Part shown: positions 43,842-52,552 of the stretch, in pieces | Position numbering within the stretch: position 1 is the first letter of the stretch | Layout: every line of letters begins with the position of its first letter | NCBI GenBank assembly: GCA_019638675.1 | Contig: JAHBTE010000001.1 | Span: 2,264,605 to 2,328,604, forward strand | DNA length: 64,000 nt | Reading direction: 5' to 3' | Origin: Fimbriimonadaceae bacterium | Lineage (GTDB): Bacteria > Armatimonadota > Fimbriimonadia > Fimbriimonadales > Fimbriimonadaceae | Notes under the pieces: generated by a model | Told to the model about the DNA's origin: nothing | Database searches by the model: none | Seen by the model: only the letters and a program-made list of their open reading frames with translations | Made by a program: the position numbers and the translations under genes

Positions 43842-45101
43842 GCAACCGCGCCGATGACTCACCCACACCGCAAACCTCTCAATCAAGTTGACCCAACCAT
43901 TGCGGAGTTGATTTCCGAAGAAGAGCATCGGCAAGAAGACAACCTCGAACTCATCGCTAGCGAAAATATTGCGTCTCTCGCGGTTCGTCAAACCATGGCC
44001 TCGGTGTTCACTGATAAATACGCCGAAGGCTATCCCGGCAAGCGGTACTACGGTGGATGCGATGTGGTTGACAAAGTCGAGCAACTTGCCATTGACCGAG
44101 TCTGCGAACTGTACGGAGCGGAAGCGGCGAATGTCCAGCCCCACAGTGGCGCCAGTGCGAACATGGCGGTTTATTTCACATTCATGAAGCCGGGCGACAC
44201 CCTGATGGCGATGAACCTGGCCCACGGTGGGCACCTCACTCACGGCTCGCCTGTGAACTTCAGTGGTCAACTTTACAATGTGGCGGCTTACGGCGTGGAC
44301 GATTCGGAATTCATCAATTACGATGAAATGCATCGCATCGCCGTGGAAACAAAGCCGAAAATCATTGTTTCTGGTGCAACCGCTTATTCCAGAGAGTTCG
44401 ACTTCGCTCGCATCAAGTCAATCGCCGATGAAGTCGGCGCGATGCATATGTGCGATATGTCGCATTACAGCGGATTGATCGCAGCGGGCGAATACGCCAA
44501 CCCAGTTCCTTATTGCGAAGTCGTGACCAGCACGACCCATAAGTCAATTCGTGGCCCACGCGGAGGAATGATTCTTGGCACTGCCGATGCCATCAAGAAA
44601 ATCAACAAGACTGTCTTCCCTGGCTTGCAAGGTGGCCCACTTTGCCATGTGATCGCCGGAAAAGCGGTTGCATTCCTAGAAGCCTCTCAGCCCGAGTTCA
44701 AAACCTACGCTCACCAAATCAAGCTTAACGCTCATGCGCTGGCCGAGGCGCTCATCGCCGAGGGTTTCCGCATCGTAAGCGGTGGGACAGATTCGCATAT
44801 GATGCTTGTTGATCTTCGTCCGTTTGGCGTCACTGGCAAAATCGCTCAGGAAGTTTTGGAACACGCAAACATCACAACGAATAAGAATTCAATCCCCAAC
44901 GATCCAGAATCACCGTTCGTGACTAGCGGTATCCGACTCGGAACACCAGCCGTTACCACTCGAGGCATGAAGGAAGCGGAAATGAAGCAGATTGCCTCGT
45001 TTATTGCTCAAGTGCTCAAGAACTACGAAAACGAGTCAGAAATCGCCCGGATCAAAGCTGAAGTTACGGCCCTTTGCCATAGCTATTCGATCCACAGCTA
45101 G
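43839..45101 (+). CDS. glyA: Serine hydroxymethyltransferase
   Basis: A 420-residue PLP enzyme that interconverts serine and glycine with tetrahydrofolate. The active-site lysine segment [15 protein letters not shown] and the N-terminal [14 protein letters not shown] are intact. A longer frame to 43770 exists, but its extra residues are unlike the family, and the TATAAT 7 bases before the ATG at 43839 supports the shorter start. Nothing unusual in length. Confidence 0.95.
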   Translation: MATAPMTHPHRKPLNQVDPTIAELISEEEHRQEDNLELIASENIASLAVRQTMASVFTDKYAEGYPGKRYYGGCDVVDKVEQLAIDRVCELYGAEAANVQPHSGASANMAVYFTFMKPGDTLMAMNLAHGGHLTHGSPVNFSGQLYNVAAYGVDDSEFINYDEMHRIAVETKPKIIVSGATAYSREFDFARIKSIADEVGAMHMCDMSHYSGLIAAGEYANPVPYCEVVTSTTHKSIRGPRGGMILGTADAIKKINKTVFPGLQGGPLCHVIAGKAVAFLEASQPEFKTYAHQIKLNAHALAEALIAEGFRIVSGGTDSHMMLVDLRPFGVTGKIAQEVLEHANITTNKNSIPNDPESPFVTSGIRLGTPAVTTRGMKEAEMKQIASFIAQVLKNYENESEIARIKAEVTALCHSYSIHS

Positions 45102-45178
45102 ACTTAATTACGTTCATTCCAAATCACCACAAAAGCTAGGATTGCGCTGATAACCATCAAAATCCTGCTATTTCTTAC

Positions 45179-45219
45179 ACTTGTACATCTAACAGGTTTC
45201 TGATATATTGCGTACAAGT
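45179..45219 (+). promoter_or_regulatory. Promoter bracketed by an inverted repeat
   Basis: TTGTAC (45181-45186) and TATATT (45204-45209) are separated by 17 bases. The element is flanked by ACTTGTAC (45179-45186) and GTACAAGT (45212-45219), an 8-base inverted repeat spanning the whole promoter, which looks like a repressor-type operator. Confidence 0.5.
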
Positions 45220-45255
45220 TATGCCACGAAAAGCTGGCTTTTACTTGGAACGATC

Positions 45256-46482
45256 ATGAACTCTCCAACCTCATCCGTCATCTACCGAAGTACTGCCATC
45301 CTGGCGGCTTGCTTAGTCATTCCGCAAGCATTTGCGGTTGAGGTTTATCTTGATTTCTCCGGAGCCGACTCATTGCTCCACGGTTCGTGGGTTGATGGCG
45401 GCTATGGCGACGGCGAGCCATTTTCATGGACTGCCTCTGACTTTTTGACAACCCAGCACGCAGTGAAAGAAAAAATGGAAGCGATATTCGCTCCATTCAC
45501 TTCCGTATCTTTTCACAATTTTGACGACGTGCCAGGGGGAGTTCACCCGACACTCAGCTTTGGCGCAACTGGTGGCTCTCCCGGCTTACTCGGTCTAAGT
45601 AGCACGCTTGATTGGCGCAATTCAATGATTGGGGATGGAGCCGTGATCTACTCGGGCAAATTTGGTAGTACATTTATGGCAGGCACGACCGTTGAAGATA
45701 AAGTAGCAAATTTGGATCGTTTGGCCAACGCACTCACAAATATCGCCGCTCACGAACTAGGGCACACATTTGGACTGCAGCATTACGACGCATACGGAAT
45801 TCCTGAGTTTAAAGCTCCTGGATACGCCGGAATAACCGGGCAACAGAACAGCCATATTATGTCCAGCGGCCCAAGCGGAGCAAGCACATTTGCATTAGGG
45901 GACTCTTTAAAAACGTTCAGCGAACTATCCATTAACAAACTTGAATTTGCCGCGGGAGTAGTTCCGACCGTTGGAAAAACAGTAACCGAAGTTGCGGGAA
46001 GTAAATCCACGCTCGCAACTGCTCAAGCTGTCACCCTGGAGAATCTGGCAATGAGCGGAAAACCTGCAATCAATATCGTGGGGGATTCTGATTCGCCAGG
46101 CGAGCTCGACCTCTATAAATTTGACGCGATGGAAGGAAATCTGATAACGCTGAATACCTTTTCCGACCTTATCCTTCCCGACACTGTCAATACAACTCTG
46201 GCGTTGTTCGATAGCACAGGGACACTCATTGCCTCAAATCTTGATATCAGCTACGCGGGAAATGCGTTCATGACCGGGGCAGGAATTTATAGCACCGATT
46301 CACTCATTCTTAATTTCGAAGCTTCATATACGGGCGTATATTACGCGGGCGTGGCGTCGGTTGCTTCCACTGGTGACTACAATCTCTTGATTACAGGCGC
46401 GGTGCCAGAGCCTTCGATGATGATCCTTGGCGGTATTACTGCCGTCGTACTTCTCCGAAAGCGAAATATCAATAAAAGCTAA
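45256..46482 (+). CDS. PEP-CTERM sorted metzincin-type metalloprotease
   Basis: A 408-residue exported protein. A signal peptide (about residues 8-26, VIPQAFA cut) is followed by a zinc-protease domain with HELGHTFGLQH (His166, His170, His176 and Glu167), the HExxHxxGxxH metzincin motif. A pre-peptidase-like beta domain (about 270-385) precedes a VPEPS motif, hydrophobic helix and basic RKRN tail: the PEP-CTERM signal recognised by exosortase. No exosortase is in the window. ATG 45256 is chosen over a TTG at 45208. Confidence 0.88.
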   Translation: MNSPTSSVIYRSTAILAACLVIPQAFAVEVYLDFSGADSLLHGSWVDGGYGDGEPFSWTASDFLTTQHAVKEKMEAIFAPFTSVSFHNFDDVPGGVHPTLSFGATGGSPGLLGLSSTLDWRNSMIGDGAVIYSGKFGSTFMAGTTVEDKVANLDRLANALTNIAAHELGHTFGLQHYDAYGIPEFKAPGYAGITGQQNSHIMSSGPSGASTFALGDSLKTFSELSINKLEFAAGVVPTVGKTVTEVAGSKSTLATAQAVTLENLAMSGKPAINIVGDSDSPGELDLYKFDAMEGNLITLNTFSDLILPDTVNTTLALFDSTGTLIASNLDISYAGNAFMTGAGIYSTDSLILNFEASYTGVYYAGVASVASTGDYNLLITGAVPEPSMMILGGITAVVLLRKRNINKS

Positions 46483-46499
46483 AACTGACAGACAGTTTT
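46481..46499 (+). terminator. Weak hairpin after the PEP-CTERM gene
   Basis: A 7-base perfect stem (AAAACTG with CAGTTTT, 46481-46487 and 46493-46499) with a 5-base loop. It is AT-rich with TTCTAGC following, so at best a weak terminator. Confidence 0.4.
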
Positions 46500-46529
46500 C
46501 TAGCTAGACAGCATGAAAGTTTGCAGCGG

Positions 46530-46546
46530 TACTATTCGACACCATG
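46530..46546 (+). promoter_or_regulatory. Leaderless promoter candidate for the prepilin-like gene
   Basis: TACTAT (46530-46535), 8 bases, then the ATG at 46544. Confidence 0.45.
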
Positions 46547-47431
46547 CATACTTTCATGCGAAATTGTAGAAATAATCATTTACCTGCAGGCTTTACTCTA
46601 ATAGAGCTCCTGGTAGTTATTGCGATCATCGCGATTCTTGCCGCAATACTGTTTCCCGTTTTTGTCCGTGCGAAAACTGCGGCCAAGCGCACGGTTGACC
46701 TCGCACACATTAAACAAATAGGCACGGCAAGCCTCGTTTATGTCGCCGATAACGATAGTACATTTTTGAGTTTTCCTTATGCAGATTCCTGGTCTAGTCC
46801 AGCCTATTCAGCTCGGCAAAAGGGGCCGTTTTGGACAGATCGACTAATGGGCTATGTCAAAAATCGCGACATCTTTGCAAACAGTTCCAACACCGACCCC
46901 GCGTTTTATCCTCGAGGCTATTGGGTTCCAGGGGGTCAATCGTCGACCGACACCATGCAATCCTCAGGTTTTTATCGGGTGACGTTTGCAATGAACCACT
47001 TAATTTCGCATGCGGATCGTGACCCAGATCGCCCTGGAGCAGCAAGCGAATCAGCAATTGACCGCGTCGGCGAAATTGCTCTCATTGGCCCACAGCAACA
47101 GGCATTCACCTTTTCGAGCTGCCAGCCAGATTCACCAGGTTCGCAAACCATGAACTTTATGTGGAATATCAGTGATCCCGTCGCTGGATATGGTTTTGAG
47201 CTTTGGGGCAATCAAAAACTGAAAGGCGGATTTTTCGGAGGAGCGAACTTCAGTTTTGTTGACGGGCATGCACGATTTGCCAGAGCAGAAGATCGCGGAA
47301 CGGCCCCCGGAGATTTGATCGGAACGCAAAGCCGCCTTCTATTCTTAGGCACTTTCCAGGGTGTTCTCACAAGAGCAGAAGTTTCGACCAATGGGACCTG
47401 TCCCGGATTCCGTGGCGACATGGCATTTTAG
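46544..47431 (+). CDS. Prepilin-type N-terminal cleavage/methylation protein
   Basis: A 295-residue type IV pilin-like protein. The prepilin signal GFTLIELLVVIAIIAILAA begins at about residue 16, with cleavage after the glycine and a glutamate at +5. The C-terminal part contains FSFVDGHARFAR, the H-x9-DG type motif seen in many planctomycetal and armatimonadotal pseudopilins. Such proteins are processed by PilD and assembled or exported by a type II/IV machine; no such genes are in the window. The ATG at 46544 has a -10 8 bases upstream. Confidence 0.9.
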   Translation: MHTFMRNCRNNHLPAGFTLIELLVVIAIIAILAAILFPVFVRAKTAAKRTVDLAHIKQIGTASLVYVADNDSTFLSFPYADSWSSPAYSARQKGPFWTDRLMGYVKNRDIFANSSNTDPAFYPRGYWVPGGQSSTDTMQSSGFYRVTFAMNHLISHADRDPDRPGAASESAIDRVGEIALIGPQQQAFTFSSCQPDSPGSQTMNFMWNISDPVAGYGFELWGNQKLKGGFFGGANFSFVDGHARFARAEDRGTAPGDLIGTQSRLLFLGTFQGVLTRAEVSTNGTCPGFRGDMAF

Positions 47432-47467
47432 GTTCAAAACACCTAGATTCAGCCTAAGTAAATCAGC

Positions 47468-47508
47468 TAAAATAGGGACTGTGCTTATTGCGGTTTGAAA
47501 CGCAATAA
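47468..47508 (+). promoter_or_regulatory. Promoter and 5' hairpin leader of the caspase gene
   Basis: TAAAAT (47468-47473) would place initiation near 47480. The leader then forms an 8-base stem (TTATTGCG 47485-47492 with CGCAATAA 47501-47508) and an 8-base loop right at the transcript start, about 60 bases before the ATG at 47570. AAGGGG precedes that ATG by about 8 bases. Confidence 0.45.
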
Positions 47509-47569
47509 TTAGCCGTTCGTCCACCTCTCAGTAACAAAAACACTTTGGGGTTACTCAAGGGGAAACAAA

Positions 47570-48490
47570 ATGAAGAAATTACTCACAATTGCCGCACTAT
47601 GTTTGGTTTCTGTCGCTGCTTACGCAGAAACTTATGCTCTTTCCATGGGGATCAACGACTATCTCCCTGGAAAAGATGAATCTGGAAAAGAAGTTGATTT
47701 CGATTTAAAAGGCTGTGTAAACGACGCTAAAGTAATGCGCGGATTTTTCATCGATAAGTACGGTGTTAAAGCCAGCAATGCTCGAATGCTACTTGACAAA
47801 GATGCTAACGCTGACAAATTCCTGGATGCCGTGCGATGGCTCATTTCAACCGCTAAACCTGGCGATCAGGTTGTTTTTTCCTACTCAGGACACGGCGGAC
47901 AGGTTGAAGATGAAGATGAAGAAGACGGCATTGAAGAAGTAATCGTTCTTGCTGACGACATGCTGGTTCCTGGCGACCTTTTTAACGAAATCGCCAACAC
48001 GCTCAAACTTAATGGCGTGAACTGCACTTTCATTTTCGACAGTTGCTTCAGTGGAGGAATGTCCCGAAACATTGACGGCAAAGTTCGCATTTCAAATAAA
48101 AGCATGGGCATGCTCAAGCCTAAGTCTGCGACTGCGGCCACCAAAGTCAAAAACGGCTTTATGCAGATCAAGAGCCGACAAATGGCTCCTGGCACCAAAA
48201 CAAAAGCTGAATCAGTGTTCTTATTTGCCAGTAAAGAAGACAAACCGAGCAAAGACATCAGCGGTCTCGAAGGAATTGAGGCTCATGGACTTTTCACTCT
48301 CTTGCTAATGGATATGATCAATGAAGACAAAAACGCTCCGATCAAATCAATCTATGAGTATATGGATGAAGCGCTGAAGGAAATCAATCAGTCATTTAAA
48401 GATAACGGCATGGAAACTCAGTTCGATCAAGGGCCAAACTTTGAGGCTTCATCCGGTGACCGAGCTAACAAGCCAATCATCCTTCCATAA
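47570..48490 (+). CDS. Secreted caspase-like (metacaspase/orthocaspase) protease
   Basis: A 306-residue exported protease of the C14 family. Signal peptide 1-19 (cut after AYA), then the catalytic dyad: His108 in YSGHGGQ and Cys159 in DSCFSGG. Acidic residues follow the histidine (EDEDEEDG). In bacteria these proteases cleave after Arg/Lys or act in regulated death and degradation; the substrate is unknown. The gene has a good ribosome-binding site and a hairpin leader, and is followed 27 bases later by a second, larger caspase gene. Confidence 0.9.
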   Translation: MKKLLTIAALCLVSVAAYAETYALSMGINDYLPGKDESGKEVDFDLKGCVNDAKVMRGFFIDKYGVKASNARMLLDKDANADKFLDAVRWLISTAKPGDQVVFSYSGHGGQVEDEDEEDGIEEVIVLADDMLVPGDLFNEIANTLKLNGVNCTFIFDSCFSGGMSRNIDGKVRISNKSMGMLKPKSATAATKVKNGFMQIKSRQMAPGTKTKAESVFLFASKEDKPSKDISGLEGIEAHGLFTLLLMDMINEDKNAPIKSIYEYMDEALKEINQSFKDNGMETQFDQGPNFEASSGDRANKPIILP

Positions 48491-48517
48491 GCTAATTAGA
48501 ACAAAGAGGTAACCCCA

Positions 48518-51500
48518 ATGCGCCATCGCTCCATAAATTCGAATCTCAGATTCATTCTCGGAGCGGTGGCGCTCTTTATTGCTAGCCAACTTCCCGCTCA
48601 GGCTCCTCAAAGCCGACTCCGCCTGATTCCAATCGTCAGTGACCAGCGGTTAGAAGATATACAAGAGTCACCAGACCACACGCGGCTCTTAACCCACGAC
48701 CGAGGCTACGCGCCTCGACTTTGGGAGCCTAAGTCTATGCGGCTTCTGGGAGTGCTTCCCCACTCTTTTTCCGCCGTCAGTCAAGCGCTGATGTCTGATT
48801 CAGGCAAGCTGATCGCCACTCTTTCAAATGAGGAAGTCCGCATTTGGAATTCTGCAACCGCAACAATTATCGGAAGTCTTCAGTTCAACGGTTCAGAAAC
48901 TTTCAGCCGTGTTGTGATTTCCCCCGACGACCAAACTGTAGTTATTGGCGGGTCAAAAGGTTCGCTTTGGATACTCAGAGCACCTCTATTCAAATGGGAA
49001 AAGCTTGCTGGACTGAAAAACGAAATTGCGGTTCGTGATCTTGCAATTTCCGCTGATTCCACGTTGCTTGCAGTTTGTTCGCTCACCGAGCAGATCATTA
49101 CCCTTGATCTCAAATCCAAAGCGACTCAGCTTATTCAAGGCCCTAAAGAAGGAACTGCGTGGATAGATATCAGCCATGACAACATGCAACTTCTGGGTAC
49201 GGGGTTAGACAACCGGGCGCATCTTTACATTTTGCCGAGTGGCAAAAAGGCAAAAAGCTGGGAGCACGTTATTGGCGATAAAGGAACTGCGCCTCAGACC
49301 TTAATGGCGGCTCTATTTGTTGGTAAATCTTTCGACGAAATTTTGGTTGCGGGTGCCACCGGCACGATGACGATATACGACCGCACAACTTTTGCTGAAC
49401 TTCGGCAACTGAAAGGATATTCAAACGCAATCAGGGAAATCCGCCGCTCTCGTGACGGCCTGAAAGTCGCGACCTACGAAGACTATGAAGGTGTTGAATA
49501 CGACCCTCTCAAAATCTGGAATGTAGAAACCACCCAGGAGTATCCATTCACGCGGGCGGGTGGGCCGACAGCAGGAGCTTTTAATCCAGAAGGAACTGTT
49601 TTCTGGGTTGGCTACCAAAGCGGAGATATTGTCCAGCACAAACTTGCTGACGGCACTTTTGCTTCCCAAACGATATCTGCTGTTTCTCCACTTTCGATTA
49701 TTCAGTTCTTTGCTGATACTGGCAGGGTTGCCATCTTGCCGAAGTATGCAAATAACACTCATATTGTTTGCGACTCGCGCAAGGTTGACCTCACTAACCA
49801 ATATTCTGCTCGTGCAGAAACAATCAAAACTTCTGCATCGGGAGAATTTGCGATCTCTCCCGGTTATATCACTCAGGAAGACGGATCCCAAAAGGTGATG
49901 CAGGCGGTCTGGACGCTTGCGACAGACAAGGTTCGCTTCGGATTCTGGGATGCTTGCGAAGGTGCCGTTTGGGCTGATCAATCAAACCTTATTGCCTGGG
50001 ATGTAGATTCAGTTCACCTGTTCGATATGTCGCTTGATCCGGATAATGCGTACCGAGCAGAACTCTTGAGCGAAGAGGGCAAAGTCAACTGGGCGGTAGC
50101 TTCTGATGATGGCGCAATCGCAGTTGTTTACCTCGATGGTGCCGACGATGACGATGAACCTTACTACCAAATCATAGATATAACAGAACGGAAACTGCTC
50201 GGCAAATTCAGCCTTGAAGGCTATTTCCGCCCCGATAATATTCTAATTTCCAAGCGAAATCCTCTAATCGTTCACACGCCAACGGCTTTGGTAGCGATTA
50301 AGTTGGAAGATGGGTCAACAGCTTGGGAATATCAATTCCCCACCGTTGAAACACAGTATGGAGACAACTCTCCAAGAAAGACTCCCATTCAATATAAGAG
50401 CAGTTTTAATAAATCAGGTGATCTGATTGCTCTTGCCAATGAAACCCACTTTGCTACGCTCAATCCGGCTACTGGCCAAATCGTCAAACGAACCGAGCTT
50501 GGGCCAGATCAGAACTTTTATCTAAGTACAAGCTGGAACTTGGATGATGACATCTGTGCGATGATGCTCGGTCGCCAGGTCGTATTCCTTCGCATCTCCA
50601 CCGCTGAACCCATCAGACAGCTAACTTTCAACGGTTTAGTCGAATCGGTTTCCTTCATTCCCTCAAAATCGCGGGTCATTGTTGTTGACGAGAGCGATCA
50701 GGCGACCATTTGGGACATGAATGAAATCGCCAATCAAGAAGAACCAACCGCTCTTGGCACCTTTGTTTTGATGCAAGGAGAAAAATGGCTGGTGATGGAT
50801 CGCGAGGGTCGGTTCGATGCCCTAGACCCCAACAATGTCACCGGAGCCTCTTATGTTCTTGAATGGGACGAAGGCTTGGAGCCTATTGATGTTTCTCAGT
50901 TCAAGGCACTATTCTACGAACCTGGCCTATTTGGGAAACTGACTGGTTTTGATCCCGAGCCGCGCCGTGCAGTACCTGCTCGAAAAGAAATTCGCCTCTT
51001 CCCCACAATTAAAGTCGAACGTAGCGAGCGATCCCCGAACCGTATTAACGTCACCTTAGAAGAACGAGACAACGGCGGAATCGGAAAGATCAGAGTTTTG
51101 CTCAATGGCAAGGTTGTTGAAACGCGGGATGGCTCTGGCTTCTTCAGTATCAACGTAGACGACTACAAGTCATTCTTGCTTCCTGCCAGCCAACTGCCTG
51201 CAGGTCGCGGAAATGAAATTGCCGTTGTAGCCTCTAATAAAAAGGGTGACCTTTCATCGTTACCCGTAACTGTTGACATCGGCATTCCCGATGACCTCAC
51301 CACGCCGCAGGTCAATATGTACGCTTTGTTTGTTGGAGTCGGTGACTACGTGGGCAACCGACGAGATCTTTCTGCCCCGCCTATGGATGCCATTGAACTC
51401 GAACATGCCATCTCCAAATCGGGAGAACGACTTCTTCCTGGTCGAGTCCATACCACCGTTTTAACCACTGACAAAGAGCACGTACAGCCAGGCAGAAAAG

Positions 51501-52489
51501 AAATCCTCGCCTGGTTTGAGCAAACATCGAAAGTCGCGACTTCAAGCGACATCATCATGGTCTTCTTTGCCGGGCATGGCACGAGTGCCATCGGCGACGC
51601 AAGAGGATATTTCTTCCTAACCAACGGGGCTGATCCTGGAGAAATAACACCTGCAGTTTTGGGTGTGCACACAATTTCTGCGGAGGAAATGCAGGTTGCT
51701 CTCGCAAAAATTCCCGCGAACAAGCAGGTGATTATTTTGGATACTTGCCACAGCGGTGCGGCGGCAAGCGACATCATTTCCGATCGTAGCGTGAGTTCCG
51801 ACTACGTTCGTGCATACGAAAGCATTAAAGACTCAGCTGGTACTTGGCTCCTTGCCGGTGCCGCCGCCGACCAACTCAGCTACGAGGCCAGACAAGTAGA
51901 CCACGGACTGCTCACATACTCCCTACTTGAAGCAATTGATAGAGTCTCGCCCGAAGGATTACGTGCGACTCCAAGCGGAGAATTATTCCTTGACGTTCAA
52001 CAATGGCTGACCTACGCCGCAACCCGTGTGGAATCTCTACGCAACGAAGTTGGTGTGCCGGGAGTTCAGAAACCGGAACTCAAACGATCTAACTCTAACC
52101 GGAGCTTTGATATCGGGGTTACCCGCGAAGCATTCCGGGGAGAAATTGGTCTCAAACCACCTAAGCCGATTGTCTTGATCGGAACCTTCGATGAAGACGA
52201 AGTGGATAGCCTTGGATTGGAGCCACTTGTTGGCAAGGCACTTGATGATTCGCCCAACTTTAAGATTTGGCTGAATGTTAGCAAACACCCCAACGTGTTT
52301 CGCGTTGCGGGAAGCTACATCGTCGAAGGCGAAAAAATCACACTTCGGCTGTACATCCAAAAGTTTGATGCATCGCAAAAGCGATCGAACTTATCGGTTG
52401 TGACTCTCACTGGCGAAAAGAAAGATTTACCCGGTCTTGTGCAACGCATCCGTCAGACAGTTGATGCAGAGATCGTTAAGCTAAAGTAG
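48518..52489 (+). CDS. Secreted WD40-repeat/caspase fusion protein
   Basis: A 1323-residue exported protein. Signal peptide about 1-29 (cut near LPAQA), WD40-type beta-propeller blades over about residues 35-780 (for example LIATLSNEEVRIWNSATAT, SRVIVVDESDQATIWDMNE), an immunoglobulin-like region (about 830-925), and a C14 caspase domain (about 932-1215) with His1020 in FFAGHGT and Cys1077 in LDTCHSG. A C-terminal domain of about 110 residues follows. An AGAGGT ribosome-binding site precedes the ATG. The design is sensor propeller plus protease, on the outer face of the cytoplasmic membrane. Confidence 0.9.
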   Translation: MRHRSINSNLRFILGAVALFIASQLPAQAPQSRLRLIPIVSDQRLEDIQESPDHTRLLTHDRGYAPRLWEPKSMRLLGVLPHSFSAVSQALMSDSGKLIATLSNEEVRIWNSATATIIGSLQFNGSETFSRVVISPDDQTVVIGGSKGSLWILRAPLFKWEKLAGLKNEIAVRDLAISADSTLLAVCSLTEQIITLDLKSKATQLIQGPKEGTAWIDISHDNMQLLGTGLDNRAHLYILPSGKKAKSWEHVIGDKGTAPQTLMAALFVGKSFDEILVAGATGTMTIYDRTTFAELRQLKGYSNAIREIRRSRDGLKVATYEDYEGVEYDPLKIWNVETTQEYPFTRAGGPTAGAFNPEGTVFWVGYQSGDIVQHKLADGTFASQTISAVSPLSIIQFFADTGRVAILPKYANNTHIVCDSRKVDLTNQYSARAETIKTSASGEFAISPGYITQEDGSQKVMQAVWTLATDKVRFGFWDACEGAVWADQSNLIAWDVDSVHLFDMSLDPDNAYRAELLSEEGKVNWAVASDDGAIAVVYLDGADDDDEPYYQIIDITERKLLGKFSLEGYFRPDNILISKRNPLIVHTPTALVAIKLEDGSTAWEYQFPTVETQYGDNSPRKTPIQYKSSFNKSGDLIALANETHFATLNPATGQIVKRTELGPDQNFYLSTSWNLDDDICAMMLGRQVVFLRISTAEPIRQLTFNGLVESVSFIPSKSRVIVVDESDQATIWDMNEIANQEEPTALGTFVLMQGEKWLVMDREGRFDALDPNNVTGASYVLEWDEGLEPIDVSQFKALFYEPGLFGKLTGFDPEPRRAVPARKEIRLFPTIKVERSERSPNRINVTLEERDNGGIGKIRVLLNGKVVETRDGSGFFSINVDDYKSFLLPASQLPAGRGNEIAVVASNKKGDLSSLPVTVDIGIPDDLTTPQVNMYALFVGVGDYVGNRRDLSAPPMDAIELEHAISKSGERLLPGRVHTTVLTTDKEHVQPGRKEILAWFEQTSKVATSSDIIMVFFAGHGTSAIGDARGYFFLTNGADPGEITPAVLGVHTISAEEMQVALAKIPANKQVIILDTCHSGAAASDIISDRSVSSDYVRAYESIKDSAGTWLLAGAAADQLSYEARQVDHGLLTYSLLEAIDRVSPEGLRATPSGELFLDVQQWLTYAATRVESLRNEVGVPGVQKPELKRSNSNRSFDIGVTREAFRGEIGLKPPKPIVLIGTFDEDEVDSLGLEPLVGKALDDSPNFKIWLNVSKHPNVFRVAGSYIVEGEKITLRLYIQKFDASQKRSNLSVVTLTGEKKDLPGLVQRIRQTVDAEIVKLK

Positions 52490-52552
52490 ACCAATTTTCT
52501 TGCAACCGTCAGCCGTGACTCACTGTAATTCCTGCCAACGACAGGTTGAGTA

